From positions 1 to 64,000 of the forward strand of contig NZ_JAIUCY010000002.1 of the NCBI RefSeq assembly GCF_020179755.1: a DNA stretch of 64,000 nucleotides, written 5' to 3'. Under the pieces are notes generated by a model. That model saw only the letters and a program-made list of their open reading frames with translations. It was not told the origin of the DNA and did not search any database. The DNA is from Herbaspirillum sp. alder98. GTDB lineage: Bacteria; Pseudomonadota; Gammaproteobacteria; Burkholderiales; Burkholderiaceae_D. The position numbers were made by a program, and so were the translations under genes. Positions 24,142 through 33,576 of the stretch are shown here, piece by piece; position 1 is the stretch's first letter; each line of letters begins with the position of its first letter.

Positions 24142-25118
24142 GCGAAGAACTGAAGCGCGAGGAGGGTGTTGGCTCCTCGCTGGAATTGCTGGATGCGCTG
24201 GGCATCGGCCCGGTATGGGTACGACGCGAACTGGCCCACGAAGAAGCGGCACAGGCCCTGGCGCCCGATCTGCCGGTGGCTGTCGCGCCCGCAGTGATCG
24301 CGGCGGCGCCTGTTGTAGCGGCTCCGGCCCCGCGCCCGGTTGTAGCGGCGCCGGCGGCGCCCGCGATCAAGCCGGCGCAACCGGTGCAACCGGCGACTGC
24401 CCCTCAGGTCGACGATGGCGTGCCATCGTGGCTGCACGAGATGGATTTTGCGGCATCGGCCGAGCCGCTGCTGATTCCCGACCAGGATGACGATGAAGCC
24501 GCGCCGGCGCTCGACCCGATGGTGGCCAAAATCGCTGCCATGGACTGGAGCCAGGTCAGGCAGACCGTATCCGATTGCCGTCGCTGCGGGTTGTGCAATG
24601 GCCGCAAGAACACCGTCTTCGGCGTCGGCGACGAAAAAGCCCGTTGGTTGTTCATCGGTGAAGGCCCGGGCCGCAACGAGGATTTGCAGGGCGAGCCCTT
24701 CATCGGCCCGGCCGGCAAGCTGCTCGACAACATGCTGCTATCGATGGGCGTGCGGCGCGGCGAGAATGCCTACATCGCCAATATCGTCAAATGCCGTCCT
24801 ACCGATGACAACGGGCGCGACCGTCCGCCGTCGCCGCAAGAAGTGGCGGCCTGCATGCCGTACCTGCAGCGCCAGATCGCATTGATCCAGCCGACCGTGC
24901 TGGTGGCGCTGGGCAAGACCGCTGCGCTGTCGCTGCTGGGGCTGGATCCGTCGACGCCGGTATCGAAGCTGCGCGGCACCGTGCACCGCTACCAGGACCT
25001 GCCGCTGGTGGTGACCTATCACCCGGCCTACCTGTTGCGTACGCTGGCAGACAAGAGCCGCGCCTGGGCCGACTTGTGCCTGGCCATGAGCACCTACCAA
25101 CAAAACGAAAAGGCCTGA
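24138..25118 (+). CDS. Uracil-DNA glycosylase, Fe-S (family 4) type
   Basis: A 326-residue protein that removes uracil from DNA. The catalytic half (about residues 130-326) has cysteines 147, 150 and 153, a second pair in VKCRPTDDN and VAACMPYL that would complete a 4Fe-4S cluster, the motif GEGPGRNEDLQGEPFIGPAGKLL, and the C-terminal TYHPAYLLR. Residues 45-95 are a low-complexity Ala/Pro/Val linker, which makes this protein about 100 residues longer than the core family. The ATG overlaps the rimI stop. Confidence 0.92.
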   Translation: MSEELKREEGVGSSLELLDALGIGPVWVRRELAHEEAAQALAPDLPVAVAPAVIAAAPVVAAPAPRPVVAAPAAPAIKPAQPVQPATAPQVDDGVPSWLHEMDFAASAEPLLIPDQDDDEAAPALDPMVAKIAAMDWSQVRQTVSDCRRCGLCNGRKNTVFGVGDEKARWLFIGEGPGRNEDLQGEPFIGPAGKLLDNMLLSMGVRRGENAYIANIVKCRPTDDNGRDRPPSPQEVAACMPYLQRQIALIQPTVLVALGKTAALSLLGLDPSTPVSKLRGTVHRYQDLPLVVTYHPAYLLRTLADKSRAWADLCLAMSTYQQNEKA

Positions 25119-26147
25119 ATGCCCAGCACTCGCCCGCCTGGCGTGGCGATGCTCCACCAGGAGCGCTTTCATCGCCGCTGGCCCACCTTGCGCGACCCGC
25201 ATGTGCGCACCCTGGCCTGGCTGCTGGATGCGCCCGATCTGCTGGCCATCGATGCGCCATGCTGGGACGGGCGTGTCGCGACCCTGGGGCCGCCGGCGCC
25301 CGAGGTGGTGGCCTGGCTCGACGCGCTGCAGCAGCCCGCTGCATTGGCCGGACTTCACGATGAACTGCAACGCCATCCTACGGCGCGCCTGGGGCGCTAT
25401 GCCGAGCAGTTGCTCGGCTTTTACCTGCACTGGCGGCAGCAGCTGGTGGCTGCCAACCTGCAGGTGCGTGACGATGGACCGTCGCGCGTGACCATCGGCG
25501 AATTCGATTTCCTGGTGCGTCGGCCCGATGTGAACGCCGGCCATGGCCTGGAGCACTGGGAGTTCGCCACCAAGTTCTACCTGTTGCAGCACGACCCGGC
25601 GCAGGATGGCACGGGCGCCGATGCCTTCGTCGGCCCCAATCTGGCCGATTCGCTCGGCCGCAAGATGCGCAAGATCATGACCCGGCAACTGCTGCTGTCG
25701 CAGCATCGCGCCGCCGCGCTGGTCTTGCCCGAGCCGGTCACCTCGGCCCAGGCTCTGGTGCGGGGCTGGTTGTTCTACGCGCAGCCGATGCGTCTGCCAG
25801 CGGTGCTCGGCATTGCCGAAGACCATTGCCGTGGCTTCTGGGCCGACGCCGATGGCTGGCAAAGCCGCTATGCGTCGTCGCCGGAATTGATGTTCGTGCC
25901 GCTGCGTCGATTGGAATGGCTGGCGCCGGCACGGGTGCCGATGGCCCGGGCGATCTCGTTGGCCGCGTTGTTGGAGGAGCTGGCAGGCATTGAAGAGCCG
26001 GTATTGGTGGCGGTGTGCCGTGCGCCGCAGGCCGATGACCAGGGCGACGCTGTCGAAATCGAACGTGGCTTTGCCGTGCCGCAGGACTGGCAACGACGGG
26101 CCGGCGAACAGGTTCGCCAGGCGGTGGTGTCGACGGGATCGCGCTGA
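25119..26147 (+). CDS. DUF1853 family protein
   Basis: A 342-residue protein that matches DUF1853 in its recognisable parts: RYAEQLLGFYLHW, the conserved LEHWEFATKFYLL and VGPNLADSLGRKMRKI. The function is not established; the fold has been suggested to be nuclease-like, but I see no proof here. Its start directly abuts the UDG stop, so it is translated as the last gene of the tsaB unit. Confidence 0.85.
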   Translation: MPSTRPPGVAMLHQERFHRRWPTLRDPHVRTLAWLLDAPDLLAIDAPCWDGRVATLGPPAPEVVAWLDALQQPAALAGLHDELQRHPTARLGRYAEQLLGFYLHWRQQLVAANLQVRDDGPSRVTIGEFDFLVRRPDVNAGHGLEHWEFATKFYLLQHDPAQDGTGADAFVGPNLADSLGRKMRKIMTRQLLLSQHRAAALVLPEPVTSAQALVRGWLFYAQPMRLPAVLGIAEDHCRGFWADADGWQSRYASSPELMFVPLRRLEWLAPARVPMARAISLAALLEELAGIEEPVLVAVCRAPQADDQGDAVEIERGFAVPQDWQRRAGEQVRQAVVSTGSR

Positions 26148-26201
26148 GCGCTGATGGTCAGGCGCAAGGGGCGGGCCGTAGCGGCCACCGCCCGATGACG
26201 C

Positions 26202-27470
26202 TCAATGTGGATGCTTGTCTTCGCCGATCAGCGACAGCGAGTCGTATTCGCGCTGGTTGGCCGCATGGCGGCGCATGATCAGGTACATGATGCCGGCCAC
26301 GAACGAGCCGAAGATGATGATGACCGTGTTGACGTCCAGGTTCATGCGCACCATGAAGGCATACAGCACCAGCATGGTCAGCACCGACAGGTTCTCGTTG
26401 AAGTTCTGGACCGCGATCGAATGTCCGGCGCTCATCAGCACATGGCCCCGATGTTGCAGCAACGCATTCATCGGCACCACGAAGTAACCCGACAGCGCGC
26501 CGATGATCACCAGCAACGGATAGGCCACCCACACCGAGGTGGTGGTGGTCATCAGCATCACCACGATACCCATGATGATGCCCAGCGGCATCACCGACAG
26601 CGATTTCTTGAGGGGCACGAAACGGGCCGCAGCCACCGCGCCCAGTGCCACGCCTACAGCCACGATGCCCTGCAGGATGGCGGCCTTGTCGAGCGGCATG
26701 TGCAGTGATTTCTCGGCCCACTTCAAGACGATGAACTGCAACGTCGCGCCGGCACCCCAGAACAGCGTGGTCACTGCCAGCGAGATCTGGCCCAGGCGGT
26801 CGTTCCAGAGCGTGGTGAAGCAGCCGGCGAAGTCGACGATGAGTCGGATCGGGTTGCGCTGCTGGTTCGGATAACGGGCGCCGGTCTCGGGGATGCTCAG
26901 GTTGAACAGGGCGGCGACGATGTAGATGACGGAGATGATGCACAGCGCCGCTTCGGTGGGCGTGTCGATCGGGAAGTCGAAGAAGGGGAAGTCGAAGCCA
27001 AGGATGATCTTGGAAACATGGGGGTTGACCAGTGCGCCCCCCAATACCGTGCCGAGAATGATGGAGCCAACGGTGAGGCCCTCGATCCAGCCATTGGCAG
27101 CGACCAGTTTCTCAGGCGGTAGCAGTTCGGTCAGGATGCCGTACTTGGCCGGCGAATAGGCTGCGGCGCCAAAGCCGACGACGGCATAGGCCAGCAGGGG
27201 GTGTACGGTGAAAAACATCAGGCTGCAGCCGAAGATCTTGATCATGTTGGTGATCAACATGACCTTGCCCTTTGGGAAGGCATCGGCGAAGGCGCCCACG
27301 AAGGCTGCCAGCAACACATAGGACAGCACGAAGAACAGCTTGAGCAGCGGCGTCATCCATGCGGGTGAATGCATTTCGGCAAGGAGCGCGATAGCGGCGA
27401 TCAGCAGCGCATTATCGGCGAGCGACGAAAAAAATTGCGCCGCCATGATGGTATAGAAACCGCGATTCAT
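26202..27470 (-). CDS. lplT: Lysophospholipid transporter LplT
   Basis: A 422-residue major-facilitator inner-membrane protein with about 12 helices, which flips lysophospholipids inward for re-acylation. The N-terminus MNRGFYTIMAAQFFSSLADNAL and the loop FGAAAYSPAKYGILTELLPP are typical of LplT. No acyltransferase (aas) gene is adjacent. It is divergent from alr across a 270-base intergenic region that must hold both promoters. Confidence 0.92.
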   Translation of the reverse strand: MNRGFYTIMAAQFFSSLADNALLIAAIALLAEMHSPAWMTPLLKLFFVLSYVLLAAFVGAFADAFPKGKVMLITNMIKIFGCSLMFFTVHPLLAYAVVGFGAAAYSPAKYGILTELLPPEKLVAANGWIEGLTVGSIILGTVLGGALVNPHVSKIILGFDFPFFDFPIDTPTEAALCIISVIYIVAALFNLSIPETGARYPNQQRNPIRLIVDFAGCFTTLWNDRLGQISLAVTTLFWGAGATLQFIVLKWAEKSLHMPLDKAAILQGIVAVGVALGAVAAARFVPLKKSLSVMPLGIIMGIVVMLMTTTTSVWVAYPLLVIIGALSGYFVVPMNALLQHRGHVLMSAGHSIAVQNFNENLSVLTMLVLYAFMVRMNLDVNTVIIIFGSFVAGIMYLIMRRHAANQREYDSLSLIGEDKHPH

Positions 27471-27740
27471 CCCTGTCCAAAATGTAACAAATTAGGTCCG
27501 GCTAGCTTTATACCATGAAACCATGGCGGCCAATGAAAGAAGTCACCCGGCTGTCAGGTTACAAGATGACCTGCTTTCCTGACTGCCTCCCGTTCGTCCG
27601 GTAAAATGCCCGCTTGTTCCCCGACCGGGCAAACTAACCGGCGCGCGGCGCCGGGAAAACAGCGGCCACCCGCGCCACCAGGCCGGGTTGGCGCCGTTAC
27701 TGCCTGGCGCCAGACTTCCGACAAGAATTGCCAATTCATC

Positions 27741-28820
27741 ATGCCCAGACCGATTGTCGCTTCCATTAGTATTTCCGCACTTCAACATAATCTTGCCGTG
27801 GCCCGCGCCAAGGCACCCGGCGCCCGGGCCTGGGGCGTGGTCAAGGCCAATGCCTACGGCCATGGCCTGGAGCGTGCCATGCGCGCCTTCGCCGACGCCG
27901 ACGGACTGGCACTGATCGAGCCCGACTACGCGGTGCGGCTGCGTGAACTGGGGTGGAACAAGCCGATCCTGCTGCTGGAAGGCTTTTTCGATGCCGCCGA
28001 CCTGCCGCAGCTGGCGGCACACGATATCCAGTTCGCCGTGCATTGCGACGAGCAGATCGCCCATCTGGAAGCCTTTGCCACCGATGCCGTGCTGCATGCC
28101 CACCTCAAGATGAACAGCGGCATGAACCGCCTGGGCTTTCGTCCCGAGGCCTATCGCGCCGCCCACGCGCGGCTGGCGAAGATTGCCGCCATCGGCAGCA
28201 TCACGATGATGACCCACTTCGCCAATGCCGACGACGAGGGCAACCCCGATCTGCCGCTGGCCGAGCAGATCAAGCGCTTCACGGACGGCACCGCCGGCCT
28301 GGCCGGCGCCCGTAGCGTGTGCAACTCGGCCGCCGACCTGCTGCATCCGGAACTGGCCTTCGACTGGGTACGCCCGGGCGTGATGCTGTACGGCGGCACG
28401 CCCGGCGGCGGCACCGCGGCCGATTTCGGCTTGCGTCCGGCGATGACCCTGCGCAGCGAAATCATCGGCATGCAACAGGTGGCGCCGGGCGAGGCCATCG
28501 GTTACGGCAGCCGCTTCGTGGCCGACCGCCAGATGACCATCGGCGTGGTGGCCTGCGGCTATGCCGACGGTTATCCCCGGCATGCGCCCAACGGCACGCC
28601 GGTGCTGGTCGATGGCATCCGCACGGCGACCGTGGGCCGGGTATCGATGGACATGCTGGCGGTCGACCTGTCGCAGGTGCCCGGCGCCCATGTCGGGAGC
28701 AGCGTGGTGCTGTGGGGCGAGGGCCTGCCGATCGATGAGGTGGCGTTTGCCGCCGGCACCATCGGCTATGAATTGATGTGCGCGCTGGCGCCGCGCGTGG
28801 CCGTTCGCGAAGTCCAATAA
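27741..28820 (+). CDS. alr: Alanine racemase
   Basis: A 359-residue PLP enzyme that interconverts L- and D-alanine for peptidoglycan. The PLP lysine lies in VVKANAYGHG (about residues 33-42). GEAIGYGSRF carries the catalytic tyrosine loop, and GRVSMDML the C-terminal beta-domain motif. I use the ATG at 27741, giving MPRPIVASI, because the in-frame upstream extension is low-complexity. radA follows 20 bases later, so the two are probably cotranscribed. Confidence 0.96.
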   Translation: MPRPIVASISISALQHNLAVARAKAPGARAWGVVKANAYGHGLERAMRAFADADGLALIEPDYAVRLRELGWNKPILLLEGFFDAADLPQLAAHDIQFAVHCDEQIAHLEAFATDAVLHAHLKMNSGMNRLGFRPEAYRAAHARLAKIAAIGSITMMTHFANADDEGNPDLPLAEQIKRFTDGTAGLAGARSVCNSAADLLHPELAFDWVRPGVMLYGGTPGGGTAADFGLRPAMTLRSEIIGMQQVAPGEAIGYGSRFVADRQMTIGVVACGYADGYPRHAPNGTPVLVDGIRTATVGRVSMDMLAVDLSQVPGAHVGSSVVLWGEGLPIDEVAFAAGTIGYELMCALAPRVAVREVQ

Positions 28821-28840
28821 CCCCCGGGGAATAATCAAGC

Positions 28841-30226
28841 ATGGCCAAGGCAAAAACCAATTACACCTGTACCGAGTGCGGCGGCGTCACCACGCGCTGG
28901 GCCGGGCAATGCCCGGCGTGCGGCCAGTGGAACACGCTGGTCGAGACGGTGGTCGAGGCCTCCGGCGGCAACCGTTACTCGGCGCAGCCGCAAAGCCTGG
29001 CGCAGACGGCGCCGGTGCTGACCCTGGCCGATATCGATGCCATCGACGTGCCGCGCTTTACCACCGGCATCGACGAATTCGATCGGGTGCTGGGCGGTGG
29101 CCTGGTGCCGGGCGGGGTGGCGCTGATCGGCGGCGATCCGGGTATCGGCAAGTCGACCTTGCTGCTGCAGGCGCTGGCCAACATTTCGCGGCACAAGAAG
29201 ACCCTCTACGTCAGCGGCGAAGAGTCGGGCGCCCAGATTGCGCTACGCGCCAAGCGCCTGGCGGTGGATGCGGGCGAGCTGCAGTTGCAGGCCGAGATCC
29301 AGCTCGAAAAGATCCTCGCCACGCTGGCCACCCACAAGCCCGAGGTGGCGGTGATCGACTCGATCCAGACCATCTACTCGGATGCGCTGACCTCGGCCCC
29401 CGGTTCGGTGGCGCAGGTGCGCGAATGCGCGGCGCAACTCACGCGCGCGGCCAAGACCTCGGGCGTGACCATCATCATGGTCGGCCACGTCACCAAGGAA
29501 GGCGCGCTGGCCGGGCCGCGCGTACTGGAACACATCGTCGATACGGTGTTGTACTTCGAAGGCGACACGCATTCCAGCTTCCGCCTGGTGCGCGCCTTCA
29601 AGAACCGTTTCGGCGCGGTCAACGAGCTGGGCGTGTTCGCCATGACCGACAAGGGCTTGAAGGGGGTGTCGAACCCGTCGGCGCTGTTCCTGTCGCAGCA
29701 CGACACGCAGGTGCCGGGTTCCTGCGTGATGGTGACCCAGGAGGGCACGCGTCCCTTGCTGGTCGAAATCCAGGCGCTAGTCGATACCTCGCACGTGCCC
29801 AATGCGCGCCGCTTGTCGGTCGGCCTGGAGCAGAACCGGCTGGCGATGCTGCTGGCCGTGTTGCACCGGCACGCGGGCATTGCCGCGTTCGATCAGGATG
29901 TCTTCATCAATGCCGTGGGCGGCGTCAAGATCACCGAACCGGCTGCCGACCTGGCCGTGCTGATGGCGATCAACTCATCGATGCGCAACAAGCCGTTGCC
30001 ACGGGGGCTGGTGGTGTTTGGCGAAGTCGGCCTGGCCGGTGAGATCCGTCCCGCGCCGCGTGGCCAGGAACGCTTGCGCGAAGCCGCCAAGCTGGGCTTT
30101 TCGATCGCCGTGATCCCCAAGGCCAATGCGCCCAAGCAGCCGATCGAAGGCCTCAAGGTGATCCCGGTGGAGCGCATCGACGACGCCTTGCAGCGCGCCC
30201 GCGAAATCGATGAACTGGGTGATTGA
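28841..30226 (+). CDS. radA: DNA repair protein RadA
   Basis: A 461-residue RecA-related branch-migration ATPase. It has an N-terminal zinc finger CTECGGVTTRWAGQCPAC (about residues 10-27), Walker A GGDPGIGKST near 95, the RadA-specific KNRFG motif, and a C-terminal Lon-like domain (about 290-455). Order and length match the family exactly. It promotes recombination intermediate processing. Confidence 0.97.
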   Translation: MAKAKTNYTCTECGGVTTRWAGQCPACGQWNTLVETVVEASGGNRYSAQPQSLAQTAPVLTLADIDAIDVPRFTTGIDEFDRVLGGGLVPGGVALIGGDPGIGKSTLLLQALANISRHKKTLYVSGEESGAQIALRAKRLAVDAGELQLQAEIQLEKILATLATHKPEVAVIDSIQTIYSDALTSAPGSVAQVRECAAQLTRAAKTSGVTIIMVGHVTKEGALAGPRVLEHIVDTVLYFEGDTHSSFRLVRAFKNRFGAVNELGVFAMTDKGLKGVSNPSALFLSQHDTQVPGSCVMVTQEGTRPLLVEIQALVDTSHVPNARRLSVGLEQNRLAMLLAVLHRHAGIAAFDQDVFINAVGGVKITEPAADLAVLMAINSSMRNKPLPRGLVVFGEVGLAGEIRPAPRGQERLREAAKLGFSIAVIPKANAPKQPIEGLKVIPVERIDDALQRAREIDELGD

Positions 30227-30255
30227 GCAGAATAGGGGGGTAGCGTACTGCGCCC

Positions 30256-30804
30256 TCAGCGCGGCACGTCGTAGGTCACGATGACCTGGTTCATCTCGCC
30301 CTTGAGCGGCGCCAGCGCACCGCTGCCGCGTACCCGGTACAGCAGGGTAAAGGCCTGGTTGGCGTCGCGCCCGTTGAAGAAGCGGGTGTTGCCATTGCTG
30401 GCGTCGCTTACGGTCCAGCAGGTGGCGGCATCCTTCCAGCACAGAACCGCTTCGAAGCCGGGTGGCTTGCCGGCGATGGCGTAGCGCCAGGCGACCTGGT
30501 TGATGGTAGCGCCGGCCGGCACGCGTTCGATCACGGGAAAGACGGTGGCGTAGTCGACATTCCTGGCGCGGATGTCAGGCCCCGGCGCCTCTGCCGCATA
30601 GGAGCCGATGGCGCCGGTATGCGGCGCGGCCGGTGCGCTCACCACAGGGGGCGCCGGTTGTACCGGGCCGATGATGACCAGCGGACGCGTGGCGCGGGCA
30701 TTGGGCGTCACACTGAGATTGCGCTCGACCGTCTGCGCCCAGGCGTGCGCCGACCAGCCTGCCAGCAGCAATCCCCACCAGAGCAGTGCGCGTCGATCAG
30801 GCAT
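30256..30804 (-). CDS. Periplasmic FlhE-like protein
   Basis: A 182-residue protein with an N-terminal signal peptide (about 1-24, ending AWA) and a proline-rich stretch to about residue 65. Its C-terminal 90 residues resemble flagellar FlhE: VAWRYAIAGKPPGF, a two-cysteine VLCW...TCW motif, a G-T-FF turn, LAPLKGEMNQVIVTY. FlhE is a small periplasmic protein linked to flagellar export, usually next to flhB-flhA. Here it overlaps the end of the sensor-kinase gene by 8 bases and no flagellar gene is near. The similarity is by eye and should be treated as a family suggestion. Confidence 0.55.
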   Translation of the reverse strand: MPDRRALLWWGLLLAGWSAHAWAQTVERNLSVTPNARATRPLVIIGPVQPAPPVVSAPAAPHTGAIGSYAAEAPGPDIRARNVDYATVFPVIERVPAGATINQVAWRYAIAGKPPGFEAVLCWKDAATCWTVSDASNGNTRFFNGRDANQAFTLLYRVRGSGALAPLKGEMNQVIVTYDVPR

Positions 30805-32158
30805 GACGGCGGTGATGGATCAGTGGCAGCGTGATCTGCACCAGCAGGCCGCCGTGCTTGTCGTCATGTCCCTTGAGCAGCAGCTTGCCGTTATGGCGCA
30901 GCACGATGCGATTGACGATGGCCAGCCCCAGTCCCGAACCGTTGGCCTGGCCGCGCGCGTCATCGAGCCGCGTGAACGGTCGCAGCAGGCGCTCGCACTC
31001 GCTCTCGGGCACGCCGGGACCGTGATCGCTCACTTCGATGATGACGTTGTGTCCTTCGTTGCGGGTGCGCAGTTCGATATCGGCGCAGTCGGTGTCGGGT
31101 GTCTTGCCGTAGCGCCGGGCGTTTTCCACCAGGTTGTTGAATACCCGCGCAAGTTCGGTGGCGTTGCCGGCAACTTCGCTGGTGGGGGCGATCTGGCTGG
31201 TAATTTTGACGTCGGGCAGGCGGGCGGCGCTGGCGATGACGTCCAGCAACAGCGACGACAGGTCGACGCTGTCGAGGTTGCTGGCGTCGAACGGCTTGGC
31301 GTAGTCGAGGAACTGGCCGATGATGCTGTCCATCTGCGCCAGATCGGAATGCATGCCGTCGCGCGCTTCGTCGGACAGCGTCGCCATCTCGACTTCAAGC
31401 TGCATGCGCGCCAGCGGCGTGCGCAGGTCGTGCGAGATGCCGGCCAGAATCAGGGCGCGATCGGATTCGACGCGATTGATGTCGGCCACCATCTGGTTGA
31501 AGCTGCGATTGGCTTCTTCGATCTCGGTCGGTCCGGCCTCGGGCAGCGGTTCGGGCTGGCGGCCCTTGCCGATGGCGCGGGCCGCCGCCGTCAGGCGCGC
31601 CAGCGGCTGGTTGATCAGGGTCGAGATGAAGCCGGCCCCGATCAGCGACAGGAACAGCGCAATCGAGCCCCAGCCCAGCCATTGCAGGCCCGAGGTGCGG
31701 TCCAGCCGGCCGCGATCGAGCATCAGCCAGTAGCGGTCATCGTCGATATTGAAACTGATCCAGAAGCCGTCGACATCGTTGACGCTGGACGCGAACAGGG
31801 TGTTCTCGTCCAGCGACTGGCGCACGTAGTATTCGAGCTCGGGCACGATGGGCGAGTCTTCGGGCGGCATCACGCGGTCGCTCTTCTCGAGCGGATAGAT
31901 GCGGATGCCCTCGTTGCTGGCCAGGTCGAACAGCAGTTCGCGCCGCATCTCGGGCGCCGAGTGGGTCAGGGCTGCACGCGTGATGGTGACCACCGAGACG
32001 ATCTGCGCGGCCAGCTGTTCGGCGCGCGGGCCGCGTTCGACCATGCGAAAGCTGGCCACCCAGGCCACCATGCTGGCGGTGATCAGGAAGGTCAGCAGAA
32101 AGAAGGTACGCCAGAACAGTCCATTGCTGAACCATCCCGACTGGGAGCGTGCTTTCAT
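30797..32158 (-). CDS. Osmolarity-type sensor histidine kinase, EnvZ family
   Basis: A 453-residue membrane sensor kinase. Membrane helices lie at about 17-37 and 160-180, around a periplasmic domain. A HAMP segment follows, then a HisKA domain with phospho-acceptor His243 in GISHDLRTPLARM, and the HATPase domain with N-box NNLVENARRYG and G-boxes DHGPGVP and GSGLGLAIV. It is 34 bases downstream of the OmpR-type regulator gene and is its cognate kinase. Targets are probably porin and envelope genes, by family analogy. Confidence 0.92.
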   Translation of the reverse strand: MKARSQSGWFSNGLFWRTFFLLTFLITASMVAWVASFRMVERGPRAEQLAAQIVSVVTITRAALTHSAPEMRRELLFDLASNEGIRIYPLEKSDRVMPPEDSPIVPELEYYVRQSLDENTLFASSVNDVDGFWISFNIDDDRYWLMLDRGRLDRTSGLQWLGWGSIALFLSLIGAGFISTLINQPLARLTAAARAIGKGRQPEPLPEAGPTEIEEANRSFNQMVADINRVESDRALILAGISHDLRTPLARMQLEVEMATLSDEARDGMHSDLAQMDSIIGQFLDYAKPFDASNLDSVDLSSLLLDVIASAARLPDVKITSQIAPTSEVAGNATELARVFNNLVENARRYGKTPDTDCADIELRTRNEGHNVIIEVSDHGPGVPESECERLLRPFTRLDDARGQANGSGLGLAIVNRIVLRHNGKLLLKGHDDKHGGLLVQITLPLIHHRRHA

Positions 32159-32192
32159 CGAATGGCCTGCTGCGGCGCGCTGGCAGCGGGGA

Positions 32193-32954
32193 TCAGCGCG
32201 GTTTTCCTTCAGGGATGAAGACGTAACCCAGGCCCCACACGGTCTGGATATAGAGCGGATTGGCCGGATCGGGCTCGATCAGCTTGCGCAGGCGCGAGAT
32301 CTGCACGTCCAGGCTGCGATCGAACACTTCATATTCGCGACCGCGCGCCATTTCCATCAACTTCTCGCGTGACAGCGGCTGGCGCGCATTGCGGGCAAAT
32401 ACCTTCAGCACCGAGAATTCGCCGGTGGTCAGCGAAATGGTTTCGCCATTCTTTTTCAGGGTGCGGGTGCCGAGGTCCAGCAGGAAGTCACCGAACTCGA
32501 ACGTCTCGGGCGTCTCGGAAGGCGCGCCGGGCAACTCGTCCGGCCCCTTGCGGCGCAGCACCGCGTTGATGCGGGCCACCAGTTCACGGGGATTGAATGG
32601 CTTGGGCAGGTAGTCGTCGGCGCCCATCTCGAGCCCGATGATGCGATCGACGTCCTCGCCCTTGGCGGTGAGCATGATGATCGGGGTCTGATCGCCGGCG
32701 CCACGCAGGCGGCGGCAGATGGCCAGCCCGTCTTCGCCCGGCAGCATCAGGTCCAGCACCAGCAGGTCGTAGCGCTCGCGGATCCAAAGCTTGTTCATGG
32801 CCTGGGCGTTTTCGGCCGTGACCACGTTGAAACCCTGTTCGGTGAGGTAGCGACGCAGCAAGTCGCGCAGACGAATGTCATCGTCGACCACCAAGACTTT
32901 GAATTGATTGGCGGGTGTTGTCGTATTAGTATTGTTGCTGAGGGTAGAGTTCAT
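32193..32954 (-). CDS. ompR: Two-component response regulator OmpR
   Basis: A 253-residue response regulator. The receiver domain has the acidic triad VDDD, phospho-acceptor Asp68 in LVLDLMLPGEDG and Lys in LPKPF. The OmpR/PhoB winged-helix C-terminus includes REYEVFDRSLDVQISRLRK and the last-strand motif VWGLGYVF, close to enterobacterial OmpR. It has a short Asn/Thr-rich N-terminal extension before QFKVLVVDDD. First gene of an ompR-envZ-flhE-like unit. Confidence 0.93.
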   Translation of the reverse strand: MNSTLSNNTNTTTPANQFKVLVVDDDIRLRDLLRRYLTEQGFNVVTAENAQAMNKLWIRERYDLLVLDLMLPGEDGLAICRRLRGAGDQTPIIMLTAKGEDVDRIIGLEMGADDYLPKPFNPRELVARINAVLRRKGPDELPGAPSETPETFEFGDFLLDLGTRTLKKNGETISLTTGEFSVLKVFARNARQPLSREKLMEMARGREYEVFDRSLDVQISRLRKLIEPDPANPLYIQTVWGLGYVFIPEGKPR

Positions 32955-33124
32955 GGTGCCTATGGTAGCGTCTTCGCAATTTAGAGCAATATGCCGCCGA
33001 GGAATCGATACAAAGTGTTACATCCCTTACGTTAATCATCTTATACCATCGCGCCCGGCGACCTACACTGGAATCATCTCGAAAATCATCGTTTCGATTC
33101 TCGGAACATGTGGAAAAACGCGTT

Positions 33125-33406
33125 ATGAAGATTGATGTCATCAACAAGCTCTGTCTGGCTGCGGCGCTGGCGATAGGTGCCTCCGGCACTGCGCTGGCGG
33201 GTCCGCCGCAGGGAGGGCGACCGATGCAAGGTCCGCCCGGTGACTTCAGGCAACCCCATGGCGAATTCAGCCAGGCCGATCACCGCAACCAGATGGCAGC
33301 CGAACAGGAACAACGTCGCACCGGCAAATTGAGCGCTGACGAACGCCGCGAATTGCGTCGTCAGATTAACGAAGTGGGGCAGGATATCTACCGCGTCAAG
33401 CGCTGA
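33125..33406 (+). CDS. Small secreted Gln/Arg-rich protein of unknown function
   Basis: A 93-residue protein with a good signal peptide (residues 1-25, ending ALA), then a Gly/Pro/Gln segment and a charged C-terminal half with LSADERRELRRQINEVGQDIY, which looks helical. Similar small periplasmic proteins are frequent in Oxalobacteraceae, but I know no function. I take the ATG at 33125 in preference to the GTG at 33110. It is divergent from ompR. Confidence 0.65.
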   Translation: MKIDVINKLCLAAALAIGASGTALAGPPQGGRPMQGPPGDFRQPHGEFSQADHRNQMAAEQEQRRTGKLSADERRELRRQINEVGQDIYRVKR

Positions 33407-33517
33407 TTCCCACCCTCAAAAGTCGGCTCGCTGTCGCACAGAGCCACGCTTGGACGTCAACAATCGTCGCTAATTCCCCACGAATAATTGTTTTATTGCA
33501 GTAAATTAATGAAAAGA

Positions 33518-33555
33518 AACAGCCCGGATGATCGATGTCATCCGGGCTGTTTTTT
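33518..33555 (+). terminator. Strong bidirectional rho-independent terminator
   Basis: A perfect 14-bp stem (AACAGCCCGGATGA/TCATCCGGGCTGTT) with a 6-base loop, followed by a T-run on the plus strand; the other side is A-rich. It lies between the small secreted protein gene (plus) and the ABC permease gene (minus), so it can end both transcripts. Confidence 0.9.
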
Positions 33556-33576
33556 ATGCGGCGCAAAGCGAGAAGC

